Of a stretch of 64,000 nucleotides of DNA, positions 36,001-48,565 are shown piece after piece. Under the pieces are notes generated by a model, which saw only the letters and a list, made by a program, of their open reading frames with translations, was not told the origin of the DNA and made no database searches. The stretch is from Trochalopteron elliotii (lineage: Eukaryota; Chordata; Aves; Passeriformes; Leiothrichidae). Position numbers and translations under genes: made by a program. The stretch lies in assembly GCA_024734555.1 (NCBI GenBank), contig JANPWX010000480.1, forward strand, positions 3,806,260 through 3,870,259. The letters are read 5' to 3'. Numbering within the stretch: the first letter of the stretch is position 1; the number at the start of each line of letters is the position of its first letter.

Positions 36001-39000
36001 ATTGTCCTTTGCATGAGCAGATAAATCTGTAGCTTCTTTATTCACAGCCTGGCAGTACTTGCATTTCTATTTTTTTTTTTTTAGCCTACAATAATTAGTC
36101 CTCACAATGGTCAGATTTTATCATTAAAAGTATACCCTTGATCAGTCCCTAGGCACACAGTTTTACCCAAATATTTGATCCTTGGAAGTCTGCCAGTACT
36201 TTCAGTCTAAAAGATTACTTGAAGTTTCTTTTACATAATGCATGCCAAATTGTTCTTCTCCTGGAATACTTACAGAACTATTTCTGCTATTCCCAGAGCA
36301 CCACTGAGTAATTCCTTACTGAATTTCTTACTGTACTGAATATTCATGAAAACTTATGAAATATGATGATGTTTCTTCTAGCAGTGGTTTTTACAGTGTC
36401 TTACCCATAGAGTTTTACTTTCTTATGGCTGGTTACTTCTGTTACTTTTTTTCTTTCTTATGGTTGGATGAGTCTTCCAAAGGCTAAAGTAAGACTGAAG
36501 AGTCATGGTCATTGTCAAGTCCTTTCCTAGCACAGATGACAATATCTAATCCTTTTCCTAGTTTAGCAGACCTTAGTAGGTATTTAAATGCCCTTATTTG
36601 ATATTCCTATTAGAATATTGTCTCTGGACAGCATTATTATGACAGAAAACTTTTCAAACTAATTTTGCCAGTGTCCAGTTCACACCTGGTTCTCTTGGGA
36701 CACTGGGACAGAGAACTGAATGCCAGAGTATCATCAGACATGGAGTTACCACTTCCATTTCAGTACCCAAATTAGCTACAAGTTAATTATACATTTTATT
36801 CAGAAGTGTCTAAACCAAGGATTTTTTTTTCTTTTCAATGATTTGCTTTATACTTTTAATCACAGTTCTATAATTTCAGTATCTGGATCAGTCTTGTGAC
36901 CCAGGCTCCTCTAAGAACTCCCCTTAGGAGTGAGGGGGCAATGAGGTGATGAGGAATGAGCAATCAAGTGCTGTTCAAGAGTCAGATATAGTTATATTAT
37001 TGCTCAGTGCTTATTGCTATTTTTACCAACCGTGTTTAATTAGAATATTTCAAGTAAGTGTAGAGCATGTACCTCAAACATGCATTTTGGTGATAATGCA
37101 TGAGGGACACTCCTGCAGAAGAAGTCAGAATCACAGAGGACAATGTTTGCTCTTTGATTTATATCTGTCATTTTCCCCAAGCTTCTGAATAGCTCAGTAT
37201 CAATCTGTTTCTCTTATCTCTTTGACTAGCTTGAGTTAGATCAAAGAACTGTGTATTTTCAGAGAATCTGCATAATAGTTATAAATGCACTGAGAAATTC
37301 CTATCTCAGTGATCGCTTCTGCCTTCCTGAAAAAATACTAAAATGCTATTGAAAATAAGCAATATTGAAAATAAAGAGAAGAAATAATAATAAAAAAAGA
37401 GTAGCAAGTGGCACAAACACCATCCTCTCACAGAGACCTGTACAAGTGTCTTGTCCTCCACACCACCAGACCAAATATCTGACTAAGAGTCTAAAATTGT
37501 ACTGCAGAAGTATCAGAGCTAAGGAGCTCCTCTGGAGAACATCCTATAAAATGCTCTCATTTTGTAAAATGCTTGGAATAGTTTTTGAGATTCTGTCCTC
37601 CTCAAAGCTCATGCCAGAACTCAGGCTGCTTATGGGTTTAAGAGGAAAGTAGGACATGTACGTGTCCAAAAAATGACAGGACTATATTTTAGAGTGATTC
37701 TGCAGGCATCTGACTGAGCAATGCTGGTTTGTGCTTAAAATTGCTCCATCCTTTGCTTTTCTCAACCGGTAGCACTTTTCCAGTTCCTGTGTGCTTCCAG
37801 TAAGTAATCAGACAGACTCTGGTGTGCCATGAAAATTAGCTCAGAGCAGAGATATTCAGGCCAGGTGAGGCCCAGCCTTACAAAATCACATAAATCACTG
37901 CTGCATGGTGTTTTCTGACGAGGACCAGATAAAATCAAGTCAAATGAACTTGGTACCAAGCCTAAATTAAGAAGTTTTGATTCCCATCCCAAACATTTGT
38001 GACTAGACTCTCTCTGGATCTAAGATCAGATCCCTGGGGCCAGTATTTCTATCACAACTTGTCCCTTTCCAATTTCAGGACTAACATGAGTAAAATGAGG
38101 TGCTTCAGCATCTGTCAGTACAAAACTTCTAGTGCCTTCCTTGTGAAATTCATAAGCATGTGTTCTGTTTGCTGCCACAGATATACAGAACAGAAGTGAT
38201 TCAGCATTTCCAACCTCATGATAAAAATTATTAAAATACCCCAGAGTTTTTCTGGTTTCCTCAGTTTCCTCCACGGAAAATCATGAGTTTGAAAAAGAAC
38301 AAATTTGCTTCTCAACCTCCTCCTCCTTTCCCCCTTTTCTTTTTTTTTTTGAGCTACAGTTCTTGGATAATCACAGGAATTTAGAAACTCCATCTAATGT
38401 GCTATTTGACAGCAGTGAAACCTGTCCAAGGTTATTCATCCCTCTAACCACTGACCTCTACATTCAATAAACATACAGGTGAAAAATGATAATATCAAGG
38501 AATTTGTCAAACTTGGCCAGAGAGCATGAATTTGAAGAAACAACTTGTACAAATCCCTGAAAAATTGTTTTGTAAAAAAGGCATTTCCTTACTGAAAAAG
38601 AATCTGCTTTTATGTATTCAGACGTTTCTTAGAAATAAAGTATTGTTTTGGGTTTGTTTTCCTTTAACCATTGAGGAAAAATGCTGTGGGCTTGGTTTTG
38701 GGCTTTTTTATTTTTTTGACTTCTGTGCATTCAACAAGAGCATTTTGTATTACACTGAGACACATCTGCCAGTGATGGGGCTTCCATAGGTAGCAGAGGG
38801 ATAAAATTGTAGATATGTAAATCCTAGCCTGATGGAAATTCAGTGATGTTTTATGAAATGAAGGTGAGAAAAGAGAAGGGATGATAATGTATTGTCCTCC
38901 CACCTGAAATCGAATGGCTTGTTTAGGCCCTACCTCTTTTTTCACATCTCTTGTGTTTTATGCATACCTGAGGAAGACTTTCTTGCTAATCATTCAGATC

Positions 39001-39400
39001 CATTGAGCTTTTGGCCTCTTAGAACATGAAAGTCAAAAATGTCCTATTACTGGTTTTGTAGACATGGGTTTGTTAGCATGTATATTAAAAAGTGTGGCTG
39101 TTTTGGGTTTTTTAATAGAGTTTTTACATGAATCAGGAAACAACCAGTGGTTTGTAGCTCACTGTTTACAGGCCCCTGAGACAGCGGGCTTCAGTCACTC
39201 TAATTTTCCATCTTGGACTCAGCTTGGGTTGATAACTTTCTTTGGAAGTTCAACAACAAAAAACGTTGTTGCACTTGGATTGTTATTTGAGGAAGAAAGA
39301 TCAGCCTCCAAGGCTGTTGATTAAAGCCCAGGAGCTCATTAGGCAGCAGGAATTGCTGGGAGCTGACAGTATTTGTGAGGGGAGCCCGGCCTGGGCCCTG
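33091..39400. other. Long non-coding stretch, no gene seen
   Basis: AT-rich unique sequence. T or A runs occur near 35,531, 36,070 and 38,340. Short open frames such as 37,365-37,652, 38,115-38,393 and 38,664-38,945 overlap one another on opposite strands and show no domains. No transposon ends were recognised. Confidence 0.55.
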
Positions 39401-39410
39401 CCCACCAAGG

Positions 39411-39546
39411 CCAGGCCTAAGGAGGCTTAATGAGGCCAAACGAGACCTAAGGAGGCCAAACGAGACCTAAGGAGGCCAAATGAGACCTAACGAGGCCTAA
39501 TGAGGCCTAACGAGGCCTAATGAGGCCTAAGGAGACCTAACAAGGC
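39411..39546. repeat. Minisatellite with a strict 10-bp period (NGAGGCCTAA)
   Basis: Thirteen to fourteen 10-bp units run in perfect register from 39,411, with consensus NGAGRCCTAA and a variant ending CCAAA. Higher order is visible: a 20-bp dimer repeats twice at 39,441-39,480, and CGAGGCCTAATGAGGCCTAA repeats twice at 39,491-39,530. The first unit base switches between C and T, giving AACGAG or AATGAG, which fits CpG deamination. The left flank is GC-rich (39,376-39,420). The 10-bp period is close to one DNA helical turn. Confidence 0.93.
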
Positions 39547-39550
39547 TTTC

Positions 39551-41740
39551 TGAGCTCTCAGGGCAGCCCCACGGGTTTGGAATTTTAGGGTTGGACGGGT
39601 AAAATTGTATCTATGGCCAAGTTCAAAAGCAAAGATAGTTTTTTTTCCCTGACTGGGTTTGGTAAAGACGAAAGTCTGAGATGAGAGGTTTTCTGGTCAA
39701 AATGGAGACATCTGGAGTTTGTGTTTAATTAAAAGCTTCTCCTGAGGTGTTTGTGTAAAGCTCCAGTGAAAAGTGTTTCTGTCCACTCTGTGCCTTTCAT
39801 TGTGTCCCTTTTTAAAAGTGCTTATGGCAGATGGTGGGAAAAGAAGAAAATAGACAATATATCCAAAGAAAACAGAGTTAAAGCATAGCAAAAACCTTAA
39901 AATCACTATTATGTATTATTATTTTCAAAATTTGTGAAATATTTTCAAATGTAAAAATGCGTGTGATTAAAATACAACAGTACTAATTTATGAAAAAAAT
40001 TAATAATTAAGGAACTGAATAAAAAGGAATAGTATTTTTAATTAATAGTTCTGTACTGATGCATCTCTTTATTAGCTCCCTATACCAACTTGTCCCTTCC
40101 CTAATTTATTTTTAATACATTTTGTTCTCTAGAAAGAAATTGAACCAGAATGATATCCATCATGCTTATTTTATGCATCTTTAATAAATCAAATCATATT
40201 TATTAAGGTCTGCAATTATGTATGTCAGAAATGTAGACTAGATGTAAATAAAAGCCCTTGTTTGAATGTTGCTCTTAATTATGTGCTTTTGATTTTCATG
40301 ACTTGCTTTTTAGAAAACTGCAAAAAAAAATGTAATTGCTAATGAATGTCTGTGCTAGGGTTTGATTATAGTTGTGTCTCTTATACAACCATTTGAATCT
40401 GAATGTAAATCTTTTCCTGTTGCTGTTGGTTGAGCACTAGTACTAAAATTCCTAAGTGATGCTAATTCAGAGTTTTAGTTCCTGTCTGAAGTATGTTGAC
40501 ACTCGAATTACACACTGAGAAAGACTTGACCTGGTGCTGTAAATGTTGAAAGGCAGAACTCCTGGTTTGCAGGTGATTTTAATTTTCTTTTTCAAGCCCA
40601 TCAAATCTTAGTGACGTTGAATGTTTGGCCATGGTGGAGTCTTAGTCACGGTGTGGTTAATCTTGTCCTGTGCACTCACTTTTGCAGAGAACACATAAAG
40701 CCAAAAGGTACATGAGGGAGGTGAGGAACAAACACCGAAAGTGCATTTCCAGTTTTCTTTGTCTGGACCACAGACACCCATACACCACTGGGATGGAACC
40801 AGAGTGAGTTATACTGCTGGCTAGTTGTCCACAAAGAGCTGGAGTCAAAGAAATTCCCCAGCACATCATCAGCCAGAAGAGGCAGGCTCCATATTAATTC
40901 TGCTTGCTCTTTAATTTCAAGAAGTCGGTTGTGAGCCTTATGGATATGTTCAGGCAGGAGCTCTGTGTGATCTCAGAGTAGCTGAAGGGCATCAGATGCC
41001 CTATTTCTGCCACTGAGATATGCCTCAGCATCCAAGTAATAGATTATAAATCTCTGAAAGCATTTTTCAGTCATGCATTTTTACCATATCCCTAAACCAA
41101 CCACAAGATTTCAAAGAGCATGAAAATCACTTGCACCAGAGGATTTTGCAGCATAGGTAATGCCATAGAAACTCACTGTACTGTCATTTTGACACAAATA
41201 ATTGGGCATGGAGGTGCACATACACAGAAAAAAAGGGAAAAAATTCTTTATTGCATGCTACCACACAGGATGTGTACTGTAGGCTTACAATTGTAATAAT
41301 CCATCACTGTCTGTCTGTATTGAAATGGAAAGCAAAAAATATGGTGTTTGGACTGCAAAAAAATAAAAAAGAATACCTGTGGTACACTTACATTATTGGG
41401 TTATATTGTAGCTGATATTTCTACAAAATTGAACTTTTCTGTTGCACTTCAGATTTATGGCTGAGTAAATCAAAAGTCACTTTGTGAAGATGAGGACCTG
41501 CTATTTTGTAGGTAAAACATTGTTTTATCCTGAACAAATTGGGTGCATATTTATCATTCCCTGCAAAGCTGCTTCTTACAAAATACGTGCATTACCTTTG
41601 CCTTGTTTAGTCTGCTTGCCACAAAAGGGATAGTTGCATTGCAGAAAAATCTCTGCTGTGTATTTGTAGCTGGGTTCTGCCCGTGTGTGCAATGGAGGCC
41701 AATGTAAAGATTAGGGATATGTGTGTGTTCCCACAGCTCT
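39551..41740. other. Non-coding stretch, very AT-rich in part
   Basis: The interval 39,900-40,320 is AT-rich but not simple-sequence, with many ATTA/TAAT cores. It could be a conserved element, which cannot be tested here. No gene is supported. Confidence 0.5.
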
Positions 41741-41923
41741 GGAGCATTTCTAGCTGGGCTGCAGCCAGAGCAGAGCAGGGTGGGAGCCATCAGCTGTGAC
41801 ATGCACCAAAGGTGATCTCAGTGGAGCAGAGTTTGCTGCAGGCACAGGCAGTGGTTCCTCACAGGGGCAGCAGATGCCAGCTCCTCTCTGAGGGGCACAC
41901 AGGGAGTTTTCTGTCCCTGTTGC

Positions 41924-41931
41924 TGACGTCA
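41924..41931. promoter_or_regulatory. CRE-type octamer TGACGTCA
   Basis: A full palindromic cAMP-response-element octamer lies in a locally GC-richer block (41,740-42,010). Isolated octamers occur by chance, and no transcription start is recognisable nearby. Confidence 0.25.
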
Positions 41932-42010
41932 GGACCCGATGGAGTTTCAGTTTCACCCCGAGTGATCAGTGTCTTGCTGTGTTGCACACTTCTGTCACAG
42001 CCTGCTCACT

Positions 42011-45000
42011 GCTGAGAGGATTGGGTCATAAAGACAAGCTGTTCCAAGATGTTGTTAAACAATGGATTGCCACTTTCTCTATATTGGCACTTTTTTGCTT
42101 CAGTGACTGAAAGTAGGAAAACTTGACTTGCTTTGCGATGAAGAGAAGTGATCATGTACTTTGCATAGGTTTGTTAAAAAATTAAATGAATGGAAAAGAA
42201 AGAAGTGACTGGTGATTTGTACAATACATTTCACAAGAAAACAGGGTTATCTAAACCAGTAACCACACATTATTCAGATATGTCACAGTTCTCATTTTTC
42301 TCTTCTATAACTTTGTTTAGCTTTTTAGTGCTTCCTAGAACATTTGCTGCAGCATTGATGGTCTTTTGCTGCTGAAAAAGTAGTGCAGTATTATTTCAAT
42401 GGATTACTAAATACTTTTAATTTATTACTTCTGCTGCTTCATCCTGAGTCCCTGACATTGCTAAGAGCATAACATCAGTGAAATCTACCTTTGCATCTTT
42501 CCTTTTTGCTGCCTGATGTGGCAGCAAAATGATGAGCAGAAGAAGCAACATGCTTTAATGCTTTTGGGAAGTCCTTGAAGCCTTGCACAAAAACCACTTA
42601 TTTTCTCCAGCATTTAATATCTTGAACATAATTAAGCCATTGAGCCACTTGACAGATTCTACTTCATCTATTTTTGAGTGTGTTTATCCTGATAGGTACC
42701 TGTTTGCAAGATTCCTGTTCTAACAGCATATTTTACTATCTGAGGGGACAGACTACTTTAGAATATTTCATATACCCTTGGGCACTGATTTTGGCCTGGC
42801 CAGGAATTGAGTTTAGTTACATATATCAAGAGTTTAGAGACACGTGTCTTGAAAGCAAAACAGTGATGATTTTTGGTGAGACTGGAGGTTTGGTAGTGAT
42901 TTGGGATGACACTGTGCTAAGATTTTGGTGTAAGTGAATTTTTGCTTCTTTTGTTGCTTGGTTGGGGGGTGTACCCCTTTTTAAACTTGTTTATCTTCTC
43001 ACTGCAATATACCTTTCCTTATATATTTTTTTTTTATCACGTCCCATTTTACTACAGACTTTACAGTGGCATTTTTGCTGCAAGGAATTACAACCACAGA
43101 ACCTGTTTTATCTGTGACTGTACTTTTACTTCCCCAATCCCAGCCACAACAAAACACACAGCATGGACCCTGCCCAAAATTCTGTCTTGTTTCATCTGGA
43201 GGTAGCTGCAATCTGCAGCCTCTGTGCCAGATGAGCAGTGATGTGGCAGATGTGGAAGGAAAGGCAGGAAAGTTCTGTCTGTACTGAAAACATTACAGCA
43301 TGTTGCATTGATCTGCTGTCACCTCAGACCTCCCCTGGCCCACAGGAGACAAAATATTAAGGTTTTTTAGCTATCTGAAGTTTGAAACAGAAGAGGCAGA
43401 AATCAATTTAAAAAACTGGACACTTTTGAAGAAAAATGCCAATTTCATAAAGATTTTACTTAAAGTAGGAAATTGGGAAGTAAATCCTTATATACACCCT
43501 ACTTTTCCCAAATGTCTGTTGTTCAGTGTAAAATCATTAAGCATTTATTGAAAACATCTGTTCTGTGTCTGTGGCAAGGGATCAGATTCCATCAAAATAG
43601 GACTTAGAAAATCCAGTGTCCACTGCAGATCTGGGAGGAAACTTTGAATATTCATCAAACAGGAGGTGTAGGTGTGCACTGAAGAGCCTGAGTCATGCCA
43701 CAGAGCAATACATCTCTTCCTCTACAATTGTAAAACCTCAGATTATGTTTTGGTAAACAGGCCCATAAATATGATATGTTTATTTTTTTGATCTTTTAAA
43801 AGACAAATAGTGTTCCTACCAGGAAATGTCAAATGCATTTGTGTCACTAAAAATATTTTCTTCCAAGCAAATAAGTCACTCTTTAACACCTAACCAGATA
43901 CTTTTATTTTCAAATTGATTCTCCTGCAAACCTGGAGTACTTAAAATCACTAATGCAGGTATGTTGTTAATTCTCACTGAAAGCTCTTCAAGCTAAGTGT
44001 ATCAGCTGTGAAGATTTTGTTTTCTTTTTTCATGAACCAGCATCCCAGTAGCAGCACCTTTGTCCTGTTAGGACCAAAGTATGTGTTTTCTTGAGACTTT
44101 GAATACTATAATAGGTGAACTCAGTTGTTTAAAATGCATGTTTTTGACCGTAGGCTATCCACTTGTTGGTGCTGTAATTTTCCCTGTCACAGATGACAAG
44201 ACCATGTAGAAAAAATTCCCTTTATTGAATCATTATTGAGATGGTAGTCCATAATATTGTGAAAACTTGTAGCTGGAATATATTACATTACCAAGTCAAA
44301 AGGTTTGGGATATTAAACAGCACAGCTTTCAGGAGGATATCCTTGGGATGACAACAGCAGCAGAACAGACCAATTCAGCCACAATTACAATGCAAACTCT
44401 GCAGCCCATCTCTGAGTTCCCAGGGCTTATTTGCAAATCAGGCAGTAGCTCTTTTAGGAAACATCATGCTGGCAGGTGGCACCTGTGCTGGAGCTCTGCT
44501 GCTTTTTAATCACAACAGCTAAAGGTTGCTCATATAAACATATTCTCCTGACAGAGGGATAAGAAAAAGGAACAAGTCTGATCCTGTACTGCTTGACAGA
44601 AGGTACCAAAAGTAAAGGAGATGTGAGTTTTCCTATTTCACCCTGCTAATGAAGCAAAGTTGCATTACAGATATGACCATAGGGCTGCACTGAAACTTCT
44701 GCAGCTTGATGCACTGAAAGATGTGAAAAAACTAATACTGTTTGGAGCGTGGACATTTGTGGTGTGCAGGAGGCTGCTGGGAAATCATTAGGATGTTTCT
44801 CCTGCTCTTCTGGACTGTAAGGAAGTCACTGAAAAGAAAAATGTAGAATACATGAGAAGGTGAGGTAGCTGCAGATGGAGGTTATAAGAGGCAGGTCTGA
44901 GAGCCCACAGCAACAGAGACAGTGATGGAGGAATCTGCAGGTCTGTGAATAGGTGAGAAAGAACTTCAATTTTTCCTGAAGTTTCTACACTTAATTTCAG

Positions 45001-48000
45001 TACTATTCTTTTAATAATTTTGCTCTTGCTTCACTCTCCATCTTATTCTCTTGCTTGGAATGAACAGGCTTTGGTTAAACAAGGCTTGTCTGCTGGTATT
45101 TGATGTAATTATCAGAGGAATGGAGTTCTGGCTCTCTGGCTTGGCTTGCTCTTATGATTTGTGTTTCATACATTCATTGCTCCCTCTCCAACAAGTTCTT
45201 GGAAAGTATAGGAAACAATTGTTTTCTTGAGGGAAGGAGTTTTATCACTCTTTTAAAAAGCCAGCTTCAAGGAGGTGGTCTGCTGAAACACCAGCTCCCT
45301 GTCCCTGATGATTTATCTTTTAATACACAGTGTTGTGCCAACAATACAAAGGATGAATTCTTACTGATGCACATAGGAATCAGAAATGTGCTTTCTCTTT
45401 TCTTTTTCACCCTCTAAAAATTCATCAAACCTTAAAGTGTCTTTCCATAGAAAGCCCAGAGAATCAGCCAATTAATTAATTGTTAAAAACATAATGCCAT
45501 AGTTACCAAATATTGTACCTGATGGAAGAGAAGGACTTAGTTAATTCTAATAGTGCCAAATTACATTTTTAATAGAATTTCTTCCCTTGATCGTGTTAGA
45601 GATCACAGTGCTTATGCTTGGTGGTGTCTCACAGCAACACAAAATTTTGTTAGATTTAATTATTGAATATACAGCAAAGCTGGCAGAAATGTTGAAGAGT
45701 GAACTGAACTGGGTTTTTTTCTTGTTTTGCTTTTATTCCAATGTTGTTCTGATCCTCTCTGCACCTGAAGCTGCAGAGCACAGCAGCAGAGGTTTATCAC
45801 ACCCATGAGTGGGCTCCTCTCATGCCTGCTGTTAATGAGCAAACAAGATACAGGATGAACCTTGTGGGAAAATCCCCCAGGGAAAACAGACATGTCTGAA
45901 GACAGAAAAAATTTGAGAAATAAAACTATAACAAAAAATGCCCTCCCAACAAGATATTTCTACAGTTTTAGGGAAATGTGTTAGCTAGCTTCATTCACAC
46001 AGAGAACTGAAAGCAATTAATTTTGCTTTTTTCCCACTCCCTCTCTTAGTGGGATATTTACAATCAACATAATTGATGTTTGGAGATAAAGATTTTTGTG
46101 AGATAAATGAAGTTCATTTTTTATTTCACTATTTAAAGAGAGCTGCATCAGGGAGTGATGATTATAGGAAAAAAATGTTGGAAAGAAGTTATAGAAATTA
46201 TGATTATAGGAAAGCTTAAAAGTCAGTTTATATAGATCAAAGATCTTAACAGGTATGATGAGATAATGAGTTTAATTAAGGTCAGTCACCATTTTCTCCA
46301 GCATTCCTCAGTGCAGTGAAAAATGCCTTTTCTGCAGCTATTAGAAACTCAAGATGGACACACAGAGAAGAAACTTTTGTGCTATTCTGAAACCTCTCAG
46401 GAAGATGCTGCTGCTGGGGGGTCCCGGGAGATAAACTCTCAAAAATCTCACATGTGCCTTCAGTTAACACTGATCACCTTGGGTTGTTTTCCATCACGTA
46501 AAGTATGCTGTGCATAGCAAGGGCAACATTCCATTTGTGAGGAATAAACACAGCAATTTATGACTAAAATGTAAATTTTATTTACAGTCATGTGTATGCC
46601 TCCACAGGTGCTAAAATGAAATGTTCCAAATCGTCAAGTGCTAAATGTTTATTTCCATATTTTCAATATCTGTGGTTGAGTTAATTCAGATGTGTGATTT
46701 GTATTTATTAGAAGAACAGGATTCTTACTTAAGTGTTAAGGGATGCTGGGATCAGAGATGAGCAAAATAATCAGTTTAGACAGCAGTAAGAAACAGAATT
46801 AGGATAGAGAAACTAAACAGTACAAAATCAGCAAGGAGTAATTTCAGATTCAATGTCAGAACTGCAAAATTGATATGAAAAAGCTTTTAAGTTTTATGAC
46901 TAAAGGTATTTTATTTTTTCTGACACTGGAAACCTGACAGTGCATGACAAAAGGCAGACTTCTTAGAAATATCCTTGGCTGGAAAATTTCATTGTATTAT
47001 TAGAACACCTGTTGTTATTTCTGTAAAGCAGCTGAAAAATAATTGTCAGTTTCTCTCAATCTCACAAAAGTTTCCAGAACGCCTGTAAATGACATAACAC
47101 CACACAATAAATTTTAATAGCTATCAGAGATAGTGACTTTTTGAAAGGTCTGGCTGTGCCCATTCTGCAATGGCATTTTGTGGGTGTGCATTCTGTGTAT
47201 GTGACCTATAAGTGAGCCCTCAGTACTTACCTTGCTAAGCAACGTGCAAAGGCCACAAGTTTGTGCTGCTGTTTTTGCTTTAGAAATAAGAAGCCAGCTG
47301 GGTTAGCTGGAACTAGGATTGGTCTTTTTGGGAGCATTGTGGTTTAGGTCTTCAGAAGCAATTTGTGGTTGCATCACTCTTTGTTTACCAGCAGCTCAGA
47401 GGATGCACATTGGTATTGCTGCTGCAGTCACTTGTTAACACCCAATCCTGTGTTTGAGCCCTTAGAATAAAGTGAATGTAGAGTAATTTCAAAGTAAGAG
47501 AAAAAAACCCCAAGTTTTTACCTTAAATATAGTAAACATGTTAAGGAAAGGAGAGTTTTCAGGGGTCAGTATACAGTCTGATGAATCACAGACATTACGA
47601 AGTTGAGGTTTGAGCTATTTAGGAAAACAAGGCTGTAATCCCTATCTGATTTTGCCATCCAGCATCTCAGGCACCTTCCAGAAGGTGTTAAATCCAGCAA
47701 GAGAAAATTCCATCTATGACTCTTCCCTTGCTACTTCTAACTTAGCATCTTCACTAAATCAAGAGGACATTTTTAAAGTACACTTAGTTAAGAGGAAGCA
47801 GTGAAGGTTTTGAGATGCTGTAATCAAGAAAAATAATTTCAGTCCTGTTAAGGGTTTTTTAGTTGCTGCAACAACTCAACAGAGAAAAACAATCTGTGTC
47901 AAGAAAAACAAGAAATAAGAGATGCTTGATATTTCCACATGTCCAAAGTGTTTATTATATAAAAACCTAAATTTTCAAAAACTGGTGCTGGTGAAGAAGC

Positions 48001-48470
48001 TTGACTTTTCACCTAGGGCAAATCATTATTATCGCTCAAAACCTTAGCAGCATCTTTTATGTTGATTACACTGGAAAACAGCTTTGAAAAAAGTGATACA
48101 GACTTCCTTTCAAGACTTGATTTTCATGTTGATGCTAGATAAGCAGTGATGGAGTGGAATTATTACATGTATAAAAAGCCTTTTTTCCGTGCCTGATTTT
48201 TGAGACGTCTGGAGGTCTCACCTTATCTCTTTGTTACCTGGTACAGAAGCTCCCAGAACACACAAATTACCAGTGGCACTAAGATAGAGCTCTGGTAATG
48301 ATTAGAGAGATTCTGGTCAGGACCAGAGTTCAGAGCTTGCCTTTCCCTGGTGAGTGCTGGGTGGTTTGCACTCCCCCCTGTCTCAGCCTGTTTGCTCCCT
48401 TGGTTGCCTGAGGCTTTAAAAGTTGCCTGCAGGCCCTTCTTCCTAAAAGTAGCTCTCAGCTCCTTCATTC
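42011..48470. other. Long non-coding stretch, no gene seen
   Basis: Unique AT-rich sequence. Open frames at 42,674-43,287 overlap on both strands and are hydrophobic by composition. A small repeat of ATGATTATAGGA lies near 46,158 and 46,200. No transposon termini were recognised. Confidence 0.55.
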
Positions 48471-48475
48471 CTGTT

Positions 48476-48565
48476 TAGACTGTAAACTCCTAGGACATGG
48501 GATTTCTCTTTCCTTGTGTATGTACAGCCAGAGATAATTTAGTGGAACAGCAATCAGGAGCCTTG
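48476..48565 (+). mobile_element. Ancient L2/MIR-like repeat tail
   Basis: The ordered motifs TAGACTGTAAACTCCT, a GGACATGGG segment, TCTCTTTCCTTGTGTATGTACAG split around positions 48,503-48,527, and a degraded segment after it match the widespread amniote 'gactgtaa(g/a)ctcc...gggca...tgt(t)tgtacagc' 3' tail of L2/MIR-type and related non-LTR elements. It is strongly diverged and only about 90 bp long. Confidence 0.45.
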
